Positions 1 to 9,464 are shown, numbered from the stretch's first letter. The stretch is 42,479 nucleotides of DNA from Amphritea pacifica (GCF_016924145.1 NZ_JAFFZO010000042.1:1-42479); one strand, 5' to 3'. Program-made: numbers and translations. The notes: generated by a model from the letters alone, not told the origin.

Positions 1-2
1 GG

Positions 3-98
3 ATCAAAGGTTTCAACTTACTGACCCTGGTAGTCAATAATGTTGAGTTCAAGGATGGAGAACAGGTAAGGGATCAATCAGATAGGAATGCCGCCTGA
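3..98 (+). CDS. C-terminal end of a probable IS transposase (partial)
   Basis: An open frame enters from the window edge and runs 31 codons to TGA at 96-98, ending ...VRDQSDRNAA. It is followed closely by ACACCAGATTTGACAATAAC at 106-125, which resembles, from memory, the terminal inverted repeats of IS256/mutator-type elements. Together they suggest the 3' end of an insertion sequence inserted about 20 bases past the spoT stop codon, on the opposite strand. The fragment is too short to assign a family firmly and could be another gene's C-terminus. Confidence 0.45.
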   Translation: MKGFNLLTLVVNNVEFKDGEQVRDQSDRNAA

Positions 99-103
99 TC
101 CCA

Positions 104-127
104 TACACCAGATTTGACAATAACTCT
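104..127. repeat. Possible terminal inverted repeat of an insertion sequence
   Basis: The sequence around CACCAGATTTGACAATAAC looks like an IS end: it lies just after the short C-terminal frame and just before the spoT stop. The partner repeat would lie outside the window, so symmetry cannot be checked here. Confidence 0.35.
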
Positions 128-144
128 ATTTATGCGGATAAAAG

Positions 145-2268
145 CTAAACCCGGGTGACTTTGTATACCGCTTTGAGCGCTTTGAGCTTGCGCATCACTT
201 TCGCTAAGTGGACTCTGTCTTTAACCGTCAGGTCTATGTGGACGGTATTGAGGGCATCGTCTGTTTCGGTGATATCTATTTTCAGAACGTTTGCACTGGC
301 ACCGGATGCGGTGGTTGCCAGCGTGGCGATAAGGCCGCGCTTAGGCTCGACTTTGAGGTCCAGATTGACGATGAATTCTTCATCGATGCTGTTAGACCAT
401 TCCAGATAGACACACTTCTCAGCATCGTCTTTCATAAAAGCGATATTACGGCAGTCGGTGCGGTGGATAACCAGGCCGCGGCCGGTACTGATATGCCCGG
501 TAATGCTATCGCCCGGAATAGGGCCGCAGCAGCGCGCGTAGTGCAGTACCATCCCTTCGGTACCACGGATAGCCAGAGTTGCCTTATTGCTGTCAGGGAG
601 CTCCTGAGGCTCATCCTCTTCATGCTCAACCGGGCGTAGCCGTCGGGCTACGACATAGGCCATACGGTTACCCATGCCGATATCCTGAAGCAGTTCGTCC
701 AGTGATTTCAGTTCCGCTTCCTGTAACACAGTAGCCAGAGCTGCTGGATCGATCTCTTCTATGCTTGAACCGTAGTTAGACAGGAACTGAGTTAACAGTC
801 GCCGGCCGAGTTCAATCGATTCTCCGCGATGCTGCACCTTGATAAAGTGGCGGATAGCGGAACGGGCTTTGCCGGTGATAACAAAGTTAAGCCAGGCCAT
901 ATTGGGCTGGGCGCTGGGGGTGGTAATTATCTCGACTGTCTGGCCGCTGTGCAGAGGCTGTGACAGGGGGGCTAAGCGGCGATTGATGCGACAGGATACA
1001 CAGGAGTTGCCGATATCCGTATGGACTGCATAGGCAAAATCAACGGCAGTGGCACCCTGGGGTAGTTCAAAGATCCGCCCCTTAGGTGAGAAGACGTAGA
1101 CTTCATCAGGGAACAGGTCGGTTTTAACGGTTTCGATGAACTCCATCGAGTTACCGGCCCGTTTCTGCATCTCCAACAGTCCCTGCACCCATTTACGCGC
1201 CCGGTTGTAGCCATCAATTGCTGAACTTGAGTCACCGTAGATTTTATAATGACTGTGTTCGGCGATCCCCTGACTGGCCACGGCATCCATCTCTTTAGTA
1301 CGGATCTGTACTTCAATGGTGATATCCCTGGCACCAAACAGGTCGGTGTGCAGTGACTGATAACCGTTGGCTTTGGGAATGGCAACGTAATCCTTGAAGC
1401 GTCCCGGCACTGGCTTATACAGGTTGTGTACAATTCCCAGGGCACGATAACAGTCGTCTACGGATTCAGTGACAATCCGGAAAGCAAATACATCCATGAT
1501 CTCGGCAAAGGATTTACCCTTGGTTTTCATCTTGCTGTAGATGCTGTAGAGGTGTTTTTCCCTGCCAGAAACCGTACCGGGGAGGCCCTCCTGTTTAAGC
1601 CGGTTACGGATCGCTTCCTCTATGGAGGTGATGACATCTTTGCGCTGCCCCCGCGCCTGTACCACAGCCCGGCGGATATATTTGGCCCGCATCGGGTGGT
1701 ATGACTGAAATGCCAGGTCTTCGAGTTCGAGTTGCAGATCACGCATGCCTAAACGGGCGGCAACCGGAGCGTATATATCGAGGGTTTCACGGGCGATACG
1801 TCGCTGTTTTTCTGGCGGCATAGCGCCGAGGGTGCGCATGTTATGCAGGCGGTCAGCGAGTTTGACCAGTATTACCCGGATATCAACCGCCATCGCCAGT
1901 ACCATCTTTTGAAAGTTCTCCGCCTGCGCTTCGGCGCGGGTTTCAAACTCCAGATGGGTCAGTTTACTGACACCATCAACGATATCAGCGACAACTGTGC
2001 CAAACTGGCCTTCGAGGCCATCCCGGGAAACCGCCGTATCTTCGATCACATCATGCAGCATGGCCGCCATCAGACTCTGATGATCCATATGCATTCCGGC
2101 AAGAATTGAGGCTACTGCAAGGGGGTGGGTAACGTAGGGTTCACCGCTTTTACGGCGCTGCCCGTCATGGGCTTGTTCAGCATAATAATACGCACGTCTG
2201 ACCAGCTTGATCTGTTGCAGATCAAGGTAGCCGGTCAGACGATCAGAAAGCGCATCAACAGTTGGCAT
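145..2268 (-). CDS. spoT: Bifunctional (p)ppGpp synthetase/hydrolase SpoT
   Basis: SpoT makes and, mainly, degrades (p)ppGpp, the stringent-response alarmone, in the cytoplasm. The 707-residue protein has the family's usual length. The N-terminal HD hydrolase domain shows HDVIEDT near residue 72. The synthetase domain carries RFKD near residue 290, the RXKD form typical of bifunctional enzymes rather than the EXDD form of RelA, then GYQSLHT and EVQIRT. A TGS domain follows at about 388-450, and an ACT domain closes the protein. ATG at 2268 is preferred over the TTG just before it because AGGAG lies six bases upstream of the ATG. It is downstream of gmk and rpoZ on the same strand, as in many gammaproteobacteria. 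A probable IS end lies just past its stop, so any original downstream neighbour (trmH, recG or ridA elsewhere) is separated. Confidence 0.98.
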   Translation of the reverse strand: MPTVDALSDRLTGYLDLQQIKLVRRAYYYAEQAHDGQRRKSGEPYVTHPLAVASILAGMHMDHQSLMAAMLHDVIEDTAVSRDGLEGQFGTVVADIVDGVSKLTHLEFETRAEAQAENFQKMVLAMAVDIRVILVKLADRLHNMRTLGAMPPEKQRRIARETLDIYAPVAARLGMRDLQLELEDLAFQSYHPMRAKYIRRAVVQARGQRKDVITSIEEAIRNRLKQEGLPGTVSGREKHLYSIYSKMKTKGKSFAEIMDVFAFRIVTESVDDCYRALGIVHNLYKPVPGRFKDYVAIPKANGYQSLHTDLFGARDITIEVQIRTKEMDAVASQGIAEHSHYKIYGDSSSAIDGYNRARKWVQGLLEMQKRAGNSMEFIETVKTDLFPDEVYVFSPKGRIFELPQGATAVDFAYAVHTDIGNSCVSCRINRRLAPLSQPLHSGQTVEIITTPSAQPNMAWLNFVITGKARSAIRHFIKVQHRGESIELGRRLLTQFLSNYGSSIEEIDPAALATVLQEAELKSLDELLQDIGMGNRMAYVVARRLRPVEHEEDEPQELPDSNKATLAIRGTEGMVLHYARCCGPIPGDSITGHISTGRGLVIHRTDCRNIAFMKDDAEKCVYLEWSNSIDEEFIVNLDLKVEPKRGLIATLATTASGASANVLKIDITETDDALNTVHIDLTVKDRVHLAKVMRKLKALKAVYKVTRV

Positions 2269-2365
2269 CAATTACTCCTATGCCTCTAGCGTAGTCAGAT
2301 TTCTCAGGACTACAAAAAACAGAAACTATAGTGATGATGCCTTATTCGGACGGATTGAAAAAGAG

Positions 2366-2578
2366 TTAATCTTCTTCCCGTTCATCCAAAATGCTTACGT
2401 CGATATACTGTTCTGCGATTTCACGCAGAGCAACGACTGTAGGCTTGTCATTTTCCCATTCAACTTTTGGGTCTTTACCACCCGTGGCGATCTGACGAGC
2501 ACGCTTAGAAGCGATCATTACCAATTCAAAACGGTTGTCTACATGTTCAAGACAATCTTCAACAGTTACGCGAGCCAT
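2366..2578 (-). CDS. rpoZ: RNA polymerase omega subunit
   Basis: RpoZ is the small omega subunit that helps fold and hold the beta' subunit of RNA polymerase and takes part in ppGpp binding in proteobacteria. The 70-residue protein begins [20 protein letters not shown] and contains [12 protein letters not shown], the conserved omega core. The length is slightly short but normal for marine gammaproteobacteria. It lies between gmk and spoT on the minus strand, the classic gmk-rpoZ-spoT arrangement, with about 97 bases to spoT and 87 to gmk. Confidence 0.98.
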   Translation of the reverse strand: MARVTVEDCLEHVDNRFELVMIASKRARQIATGGKDPKVEWENDKPTVVALREIAEQYIDVSILDEREED

Positions 2579-2665
2579 TTAGCGACCTCGGATATAGGAT
2601 TCAGTCATTCAGGCCAACAAGTTTAAGACCTGATTCGGAGAGCCGGCCAGTCTACCTGAGCCGAT

Positions 2666-3286
2666 CTATTCTGACAAGAGTCCGGTTAGCATTGCGGCAT
2701 GCTTTTGTTGTTGCCGTCTGAGTTCCAGCCGGCGGGCAGTGAAGACGGACTGCAGTTCCTGCAATGCGGTATCAAAATTGTCATTGACCAGCAGATATTG
2801 ATATTCACGGTAGTGACGTATCTCATTAAGGGCTTCTGACATGCGGTGATTAATGGTCTCTTCAGAATCGGTGCCACGACCGATGAGGCGTTTACGCAAT
2901 TCGGTAATGGAGGGGGGCAGGATAAACAGGGAGACGCAGTCAGGCATCTGTTGGCGAACCTGTTGCGCGCCCTGCCAGTCGATCTCCAGAATGACATCCA
3001 TTCCCTGTGATAGCTGTTCCTCAACCCATATCCTGGAGGTGCCATATTTATTGGTGAAGACGTTGGCGTATTCCAGAAACTGACCTTTCTGAATTTTAGC
3101 GTCAAAGGTTTCCATGGTGACAAAGTTATAATCTTTACCATCGGTTTCGCCTGGACGTATCGGGCGGGTTGTGTGGGATACCGAGACGCGAACCTGAGTG
3201 TCCTGCGCTAGCAGGGCTTTTACCAAGCTGGTTTTACCGGCGCCGGAGGGGGCTGAGATAACATACAGGGTTCCTAACTGGGTCAT
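2666..3286 (-). CDS. gmk: Guanylate kinase
   Basis: Guanylate kinase phosphorylates GMP to GDP using ATP, in the cytosolic purine nucleotide pathway. The 206-residue protein has the P-loop [11 protein letters not shown] at residues 11-21, then the GMP-binding region [20 protein letters not shown]. The length matches the family (about 205). It is the first gene of gmk-rpoZ-spoT on the minus strand. In relatives yicC is often close upstream; here yicC lies about 16 kb away, separated by the insert described in the findings. Confidence 0.98.
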   Translation of the reverse strand: MTQLGTLYVISAPSGAGKTSLVKALLAQDTQVRVSVSHTTRPIRPGETDGKDYNFVTMETFDAKIQKGQFLEYANVFTNKYGTSRIWVEEQLSQGMDVILEIDWQGAQQVRQQMPDCVSLFILPPSITELRKRLIGRGTDSEETINHRMSEALNEIRHYREYQYLLVNDNFDTALQELQSVFTARRLELRRQQQKHAAMLTGLLSE

Positions 3287-3593
3287 AAGTCTGGTCGCTT
3301 TTCCGGGCTGTTATTTCACCGTTAATGACGGCATAAAATCTGAGGGGGAGAGTATAGCGCTTTCGCCCACGATAGAGTATTCGCTGGGTGGAAAATAGCC
3401 GCTTATCGGGGATTTTTACGTTGCACTGGTAGCGGTTTTTCAGCGCTGTTCAGAGGTGTCTGTTTAGGGCCACCGGAGTGGTCAGCGTTGTGATTGCTGA
3501 TCAGTTGCGTGGTTTCAGGTCATCGGCGATATTGGGGTCTGCCAGAGAGAGTCGCCTCAGACCTGAATGCATCAGATGTCTGGTTGAGCTAGT
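3287..3593. other. Intergenic region upstream of gmk
   Basis: This 307-base stretch has no convincing gene. On the minus strand a TATACT (complement of 3352-3357) could be a -10 box for gmk about 65 bases before its start, but no good -35 is visible. I see no clear terminator after the alpha-E gene. Confidence 0.4.
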
Positions 3594-4517
3594 CTACCCA
3601 TTCAGGGCAAACCAGCACTGACCAAACTGCATATGCAGGTTCGCAAAGCTTAGCTGCAGGTCATTGAGGTAATCGCTGAAGCTTTCATCCAGCTCGCCGG
3701 GTTCCCCGGCCAGTAAGGTTTTGAGCTTCGCCAGTTCCTTTATTTCACAGGCCGGCAGCAGATCGACGGCCGCTGCTATCTGATCAGCACAGAAGGTGAT
3801 TGAGCGGGGGAAATGTTTATCGTGTAACAGAAACTGGCACACCCGGGTTCCCTCAACCGTGGCCCGCATGGTGCGCCGGTAGTTCATGGCGCCATCGCAT
3901 GACCGTAATACATTCCCCCAGATGATTTGCGAGGGATCAAGATCCTGTTCTACATCGCTACTGCTCAGCTGCGCGGTAATACCTGCATCAAGGATACGGC
4001 TGGCCATATCGGCTCTCTCCAGGTTGCGGCCCAGGCGGATAAACTGCCAGGCTGCATCTTTGCTCATGTTGTCGGCCAGAAGACCGTTGATCTGTTGACA
4101 GCCCTTAATCACATTATCAAGGAAGCCGTGACGATTGGTACGGTTGATACCATCGCGAATATGTTCTGATACATACATGCACAGCTCATTGATCAGTTCC
4201 CACAGTGGCAGGGGTAAGACATCCCGGCTGGTGCGCACGTTCTCCCGGGCCATCAGCAGGCTGGATGACATTGAGTTTGGGTTGGTGCTGTCCGCTAACA
4301 GCAGTTTGACAACATTTTTCTCATCCTTGACGGTATAACGTGCATTAAATACATCTTCCGATGAGTTGATGACCACCAGATTGAACCAACTGATATTGAT
4401 TGAGCGGGGCAGGTCAAACAGGAGGTTGTCGTACACTCCGACCATCCGGGCAGTATTTTCAGCTCGCTCGATATAGCGGGAGAACCAGTACATCCGTTCA
4501 GCAACTTTAGATAGCAT
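3594..4517 (-). CDS. Alpha-E domain protein (DUF403)
   Basis: A 307-residue alpha-helical protein beginning MLSKVAERMYWFSRYIERAE, the hallmark of the alpha-E family. It shows further conserved patches such as WQFIRLGRNLERADMASRIL. The biochemical role is not established; the family almost always accompanies a circularly permuted ATP-grasp protein and has been proposed to act with it in making or modifying a peptide-like product (family knowledge, not shown here). Its ATG overlaps the stop of the ATP-grasp gene in TAATG at 4517, so translation is probably coupled. The transglutaminase-like and protease-like genes often found beside such pairs are absent here. Confidence 0.93.
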   Translation of the reverse strand: MLSKVAERMYWFSRYIERAENTARMVGVYDNLLFDLPRSINISWFNLVVINSSEDVFNARYTVKDEKNVVKLLLADSTNPNSMSSSLLMARENVRTSRDVLPLPLWELINELCMYVSEHIRDGINRTNRHGFLDNVIKGCQQINGLLADNMSKDAAWQFIRLGRNLERADMASRILDAGITAQLSSSDVEQDLDPSQIIWGNVLRSCDGAMNYRRTMRATVEGTRVCQFLLHDKHFPRSITFCADQIAAAVDLLPACEIKELAKLKTLLAGEPGELDESFSDYLNDLQLSFANLHMQFGQCWFALNG

Positions 4518-5965
4518 TAGCGTTTCTCCTCAACAATCCAGGTATCTTTACTACCGCCACCCTGAGATGAGTTAACCACCAGAGAACCTTTTTTCATCGC
4601 TACCCGGGTAAGGCCGCCGGTGGTGACAAACAGGTTTTTACCCTGAAGAATAAAGGGCCGCAGATCCAGATGGCGGGGTTCCGGTGTCGAACCGCACAGG
4701 GTGGGGGCGGTTGACAGGCTCAGGGTTGGCTGAGCGATGTAGTTACGTGGATTTTTACTGATCAGTGTGGCGAACTGTTCCTGCTCTTTTTTGGTTGAGT
4801 GGGGGCCGACCAGCATGCCGTAACCGCCGGATTCATTCGCGGGCTTGACCACCAGCTTATCCAGATTTTCCAGCACGTACTGACGCTGCTCCGGGTCGGA
4901 GCAGAGGAAGGTCTCTACGTTTGGCAGCAGAGGCTCTTCCTGCAGGTAGTAACGGATGATATCGGGGACATAAGCATAGACCACCTTATCATCGGCAACC
5001 CCAGCACCGGGCGCATTGGCCAGCGCTACATTGCCCGCTTTCCATGCCCGCATCAGGCCGGGAACACCCAGCATTGAGTCTTCTCTGAAGGTCTCGGGAT
5101 CAAGAAACTCGTCATCGATACGGCGATAGATCACATCAACCTGTTCCAGACCGCTGATGGTTTTCATATAGACACAATCGTCATCTTCCACCACAAGGTC
5201 GCTGCCTTCGACCAGTTCTGCGCCCATTTGTTGCGCCAGAAAGGCATGCTCAAAATAGGCAGAGTTGAATATTCCCGGGGTCAGGACGACGATCTCAGGC
5301 TGGGGGATATCCCGTGGTGAAAGTGACGCCAGCATATCAAACAGGTGAGCCGGGTAGTTATTCACCGGCAGAATAGAGTCTTTGGAGAACAGCTCCGGCA
5401 GAACCCGTTTGGTGATCTCCCGGTTTTCAATCATGTAAGACACGCCGGAGGGCACCCGAAGGTTATCTTCCAGTACATAAAACTGGCCATCCAGATCGCG
5501 GACCAGATCAGTACCGCAGATATTTGCCCAGACACCATGAGGCGGGGTAACCCCGACACACTCAGGGCGAAAATTTTTGGATTTCAGGACGATTTCAGCA
5601 GGAATGACGCCGTCTTTGATGATCTCTTGCTCATGGTAGAGATCGTTGATAAACATATTCAGCGCTTTGAGTCGTTGTTTCAGACCTTTGGCGGTTTTCT
5701 CCCAGTGTGACGCTGAAATGGTGCGTGGAATGATGTCAAAAGGCCAGGCGCGGTCAATATTGCCCTCTTCGGTGTAAACGGTAAAGCTGACACCCATCTC
5801 CTGAATGGTTGATTCGGCCATCTCTTTGCGTTTATTTATCTCAGCTGTGCTTAAAGAGCCAAGGTAGTTTACCAGCCGGGTCGCCGGCTCCCTTGGGGAG
5901 CAGTCTTCTGCGATCAGTTCATCATAAAAGTTGCCGGTGGAATACTCTGTCCAGTCGATACTCAT
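4517..5965 (-). CDS. Circularly permuted ATP-grasp protein
   Basis: A 482-residue protein of the DUF404/DUF407 (circularly permuted ATP-grasp) family, predicted to form an amide or peptide bond using ATP; substrate unknown. Visible conserved stretches include GVTPPHGVWANICGTDLVRD, FYVLEDNLRVPSGVSYM, VYRRIDDEFLDP-like sequence (VIYRRIDDEFLDPETF) and VVKPANESGGYGM, which carry expected nucleotide- and metal-binding residues. The frame is open further upstream, but ATG at 5965 (MSIDWTEYS) matches the family N-terminus and has GAGGG eight bases upstream. It forms a two-gene operon with the alpha-E gene through a TAATG overlap. Confidence 0.93.
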   Translation of the reverse strand: MSIDWTEYSTGNFYDELIAEDCSPREPATRLVNYLGSLSTAEINKRKEMAESTIQEMGVSFTVYTEEGNIDRAWPFDIIPRTISASHWEKTAKGLKQRLKALNMFINDLYHEQEIIKDGVIPAEIVLKSKNFRPECVGVTPPHGVWANICGTDLVRDLDGQFYVLEDNLRVPSGVSYMIENREITKRVLPELFSKDSILPVNNYPAHLFDMLASLSPRDIPQPEIVVLTPGIFNSAYFEHAFLAQQMGAELVEGSDLVVEDDDCVYMKTISGLEQVDVIYRRIDDEFLDPETFREDSMLGVPGLMRAWKAGNVALANAPGAGVADDKVVYAYVPDIIRYYLQEEPLLPNVETFLCSDPEQRQYVLENLDKLVVKPANESGGYGMLVGPHSTKKEQEQFATLISKNPRNYIAQPTLSLSTAPTLCGSTPEPRHLDLRPFILQGKNLFVTTGGLTRVAMKKGSLVVNSSQGGGSKDTWIVEEKR

Positions 5966-6226
5966 GTAGATACCCTCGGTTCCAGGAACCTTGTTGCACT
6001 TTTCTTGTGCGCCCTTGAGCGGCCAATTCAACCATGCCATATAACAGTGCAATATAGCACTAAAAATTATCTGGAATGGTTGAAAACACTTGCTATGAAA
6101 ATTTAGCAATATGCAGGCCACAAGCTAACAGAAACTGTTGTATACCGCTTTGAAACAAACAATTAGGGCATATGCCGGGTATCGGTCATAGACCTCAATT
6201 AAGGGGACTGTGTCAGTGGCGAGGCT

Positions 6227-7504
6227 TTACTGCCAGTCAAGATCACAGCAGTAAACCTGCACGTGGTTACCCGCTTGAATCGCCTGTGACAGGGTGACAC
6301 ACATGCGCGAGTCGGCAACGGAAAGGTAGGGGTCACTAATAATGGTGGTGCCGGGCTGATCAATGGCCAGGTAGTGATAGGGACGGTGAGACCAATTGCC
6401 CTTGTCACCGCACAGAAGCGGCGCAAAGCGCAGCTCTATCTGTTGCCTTGGATGGAACGGATTCAGTGTACTGCTGGTCTGATGGCCGTTTTCATCCAGC
6501 AGAAAGCAGCGCACCGCGCGGGGGTCTTGAAAAAGTGGAGTACCGCTTTGCGGCAGGCTTTCATGGAGGATGAAGTCATCCAGTGCCTGTTGAAAAAGGT
6601 GCTTGATATGCCCCATATTGTCTGACTGAGCTTTAAACTGCATCGAGCGCTGATCCCGCTGTCTGAACAGCAGTTGGTCGATGATGTCGTAAGCGGTGTT
6701 CTCTGTTAACAGCCAGGGGGCAGGGCGGGCGAAATAAAAGCCCTGCATCATATCCGCATTTGCGGCGATTGCTGCGGTTGCTTCTGCTTCCGTTTCAACC
6801 CCCTCAACCACCACCAGACTCCCGGTTTGGTGCAGCAAAGAGATTATTCCCGAGAGAATACTGGCCGCCCGTTTGCTTTGCGCGGCTTCGCGGATCAGGT
6901 TTCGGTCGAGTTTGACGATATCGGGTTGCAGTTGCCAGATACGATCAAAGTTTGAGTGGCCAGCGCCGAAGTCGTCAATGGCGATCAGGCAGTTTAGCTG
7001 ATGAATATAATCGATATAGTTTTTAAGGCGCCCGGTGTCTTTGACTTCGTTTTCCAGAATTTCAATAACCAGCCGGTGCGCGGCTAACCCCGAGTCTTCT
7101 AACAGTTGCTGGGTGAACCCATTTTGCGGGTTCTCACAGATCAGCGATTGCGCGTTGAGGTTTACGAACAGCCACTCATTGTTGACACTCTGAGGGATGA
7201 AATTTTGCACATGCAGCGTGCGGCAAAGCCGGTCAAGTGTCAGCATCTGAGAGCTGTTCTGAGGTAATGACAGCAGCTCTACTGGCGGGATTGATAAGCC
7301 CTGCGCAGATCGGGCTCGGATCAGCCCCTCATAGCCGATAGGGCGTCGATGCGCGACGCTGTAGATCGGCTGAAAAAAGCTTGAAAGCGAGTAGTTCCGA
7401 TACTGGCCGGAGGAAACGAGGCACTCCGCTATCTGATTTTTTTCTGACTGACCCGCCGAGCGGGTTACCGCTTCGTATGGCGTGTCAGATCGCTTTGGTA
7501 ACAT
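6227..7504 (-). CDS. EAL-domain c-di-GMP phosphodiesterase with C-terminal sensor-like domain
   Basis: Predicted to hydrolyse cyclic di-GMP to pGpG. The EAL domain (about residues 40-275 of 425) keeps the expected residues: E59 in EGL, N115-L-N117, E148 in EILE, D177-D178 in DDFG, K198 in KLD, E234 in EGVE and Q254 in QGFYFA, so activity is plausible. There is no GGDEF domain or membrane segment. The C-terminal part (about 290-425) contains SDPYLSVADSRMCVTLSQAI, typical of PDC/Cache-like ligand sensors, here in a cytoplasmic setting. The start overlaps the end of the NIT-like gene by 20 bases, implying translational coupling as the third gene of an MCP-NIT-EAL operon. Confidence 0.93.
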   Translation of the reverse strand: MLPKRSDTPYEAVTRSAGQSEKNQIAECLVSSGQYRNYSLSSFFQPIYSVAHRRPIGYEGLIRARSAQGLSIPPVELLSLPQNSSQMLTLDRLCRTLHVQNFIPQSVNNEWLFVNLNAQSLICENPQNGFTQQLLEDSGLAAHRLVIEILENEVKDTGRLKNYIDYIHQLNCLIAIDDFGAGHSNFDRIWQLQPDIVKLDRNLIREAAQSKRAASILSGIISLLHQTGSLVVVEGVETEAEATAAIAANADMMQGFYFARPAPWLLTENTAYDIIDQLLFRQRDQRSMQFKAQSDNMGHIKHLFQQALDDFILHESLPQSGTPLFQDPRAVRCFLLDENGHQTSSTLNPFHPRQQIELRFAPLLCGDKGNWSHRPYHYLAIDQPGTTIISDPYLSVADSRMCVTLSQAIQAGNHVQVYCCDLDWQ

Positions 7505-8336
7505 GCTGTAAATCCTTTAACGCAGCATCCATCAGCCCCAGAAGGTCATTAATCGCGATGGTTGCCTGTTCGAAGTAGAGTTTGGCGTCTATTTGAGGGC
7601 GATCGCAGTTTAGCAGATCCTGCTCCAGGCATAACAGGAAACTATTCACGGTTGCCTGTGATTGTTGCAGATTAAGGTGGTCTGTTTTGCTTTGTTTCAG
7701 CGCGGTAAAAGCGGTTAACGATAGCTGTCTGATTTTCGCATGCAGAAATCTCAGACGTACTCTCTGAGCAGCGCTGCTGGATCCTGCTGCTGCGATGCCG
7801 GTGCCAAGAGCCCGTGCCTGGCCGGTCCATTCTGCGGTTTGCACCACTTCCCGCCAGATGCTCTGCAGATAGTTCATCTCTTTGGGGCAGGAGCTCAGAT
7901 CCAGTTCACTGGCTATATCCTCGATCAGAAAGATGGTGTTGCGGATCAGGTCATGATGATTGAGCAGATTGGCGGCTGCAGACGTTGTGCTCTGGCAAAT
8001 CTGTTGCCACTGAGTAGTCAGTCTATGCCATTGCGTCTGATATCGTGTGCTCTGTCGTCGGGCTTTGGATATATGGGTTTCGAGCTGTTTTCTGGTGATA
8101 TCCAGATCAGTCTGGAGGCTGTGGTCTCCTGAAAGCAGACCGGTGCTTAGTCCCCGATGCCGCTGAAAGTCCGCCAGCAGAAGCCGGAGTAACGCCAGTT
8201 GCTTAATGCCTGAGGTCAACTGGCGGCGTTGCTGTTTTCGCATCCGCAGGTGCAAGATAAAAAAGATGGCAGCAAGGCCCGTTAGTAGCAGGATACCGGT
8301 TAATCCTGGCCACTCTGGATAGAAAAATCCGGTCAT
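7485..8336 (-). CDS. Membrane-anchored NIT-like sensor protein
   Basis: A 283-residue protein with one N-terminal membrane segment (about residues 11-30) followed by a basic stretch RMRKQQRRQ and an all-helical domain. The FQRHRGLSTGLLSGD motif (about 57-71) matches the start of nitrate/nitrite-sensing (NIT) domains, whose hallmark is a QxxRGLS sequence. After the single membrane pass the positive-inside rule puts this domain in the cytoplasm, unlike most periplasmic NIT domains. There is no catalytic or signalling output domain, so it would have to act through its partners. Only five bases separate it from the MCP gene, and it overlaps the EAL gene. The ligand is unknown. Confidence 0.75.
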   Translation of the reverse strand: MTGFFYPEWPGLTGILLLTGLAAIFFILHLRMRKQQRRQLTSGIKQLALLRLLLADFQRHRGLSTGLLSGDHSLQTDLDITRKQLETHISKARRQSTRYQTQWHRLTTQWQQICQSTTSAAANLLNHHDLIRNTIFLIEDIASELDLSSCPKEMNYLQSIWREVVQTAEWTGQARALGTGIAAAGSSSAAQRVRLRFLHAKIRQLSLTAFTALKQSKTDHLNLQQSQATVNSFLLCLEQDLLNCDRPQIDAKLYFEQATIAINDLLGLMDAALKDLQHVTKAI

Positions 8337-8341
8337 CCTGA

Positions 8342-9451
8342 TTACCCCGTCAGCTGTGTCAGATGGTGAGCGATGGTTCGTGCCTGGGCCGCAGCCTTGA
8401 GATTATCCCTGTTGCCCTGAGAGACCCGTTCAGCCAGAGCAGCTATTTCGGCAACCGCCAGGCTTTGTTGTTCTGTGCTGACGGCAACCTGTATAACCTG
8501 TTCAGTTAACGCCTGCGTACGACCACAAACGCTATCGAGTTGTGAGCGAACCCGCTCCGAACGCTGCAGGCTCTGGTTGGCGCTGGCAGACAGGCGGGAC
8601 ATTTTTTCACCGGTAGAGGCGATATGGTGCTGTACAGACTCAATCTTGCGGGTGATTTCTGCCGCCGATTCCTGGCTGTGACGAGCCAGGTTGCGGACCT
8701 CATCTGCGACGACGGCGAAACCTTTTCCACTGGCTCCGGCCCGTGCCGCTTCGATGGCGGCATTCAGGGAGAGCAGGTTGGTCTGATCGGCAATACCCTG
8801 AATCACCCCCGACATTTTGTTGATCGCTTCGGAGTTTGCACTCAGTTCGCGCATCAGCGCATTGGTGGCAAGTGCCTGTTCTGCTATATCGGCAACAGTG
8901 GCAACCAGCTCATTTAACTGCTGAATACTTTCTTCAAGCTGGGTACTGGCATCCAGACTGGTGTGCCGGGAGGCATCTGCCAGTTGGGTAACCTCATTGA
9001 TGCTGACATTCAGTTCTTCAACCGCCGCTGCCGCTGTGCCGGCGGCGTCACTTTGTTGTTCCGCGCTGCGAGTGACGCTGACGGCGCTTTGTTCCAGTTC
9101 CTGTGAAGAGTGGGAGATCTCATCCAGCCGCTGTTGCAGTAGCTGTTGTTTTCGGCCTGATGCTCTCAGCAACTGCTGAAACTGACGAAACAGTGGCTGT
9201 ATCAGTAACCCACCCGTACAGTCAGATTGTTCTGCGGACGTTCTATCACTGAGGTGATCAACTTCTGTCAGAAGCAATCCGAGTGTCGCGCAGCCAAGGT
9301 ATCCGGTTAATAGTAAGGGCCAGACAGGGGGATTGGGTAGTATCAGGAATAAACCTAAGCCGGACAGCGTGGTGGCTGAAAGTAGCACGATCACTCCTTT
9401 GATTCCAACCTGATATAACAATAAAAATACCGGATAGGTTAACCACTGCAT
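8342..9451 (-). CDS. Methyl-accepting chemotaxis protein without a periplasmic sensor
   Basis: A 369-residue transducer. Two closely spaced hydrophobic segments (about 17-38 and 43-62) leave almost no periplasmic loop, so it has no outside ligand-binding domain; no clear HAMP domain is seen. The rest is the coiled-coil signalling domain with the conserved hairpin tip [20 protein letters not shown] (219-238) and [15 protein letters not shown] (242-256), which would contact CheA and CheW. It probably takes input from another protein, most simply the NIT-like protein encoded five bases downstream. ATG at 9451 has a GGGAGAGAG ribosome site. Confidence 0.95.
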   Translation of the reverse strand: MQWLTYPVFLLLYQVGIKGVIVLLSATTLSGLGLFLILPNPPVWPLLLTGYLGCATLGLLLTEVDHLSDRTSAEQSDCTGGLLIQPLFRQFQQLLRASGRKQQLLQQRLDEISHSSQELEQSAVSVTRSAEQQSDAAGTAAAAVEELNVSINEVTQLADASRHTSLDASTQLEESIQQLNELVATVADIAEQALATNALMRELSANSEAINKMSGVIQGIADQTNLLSLNAAIEAARAGASGKGFAVVADEVRNLARHSQESAAEITRKIESVQHHIASTGEKMSRLSASANQSLQRSERVRSQLDSVCGRTQALTEQVIQVAVSTEQQSLAVAEIAALAERVSQGNRDNLKAAAQARTIAHHLTQLTG

Positions 9452-9464
9452 TGAACTCTCTCCC

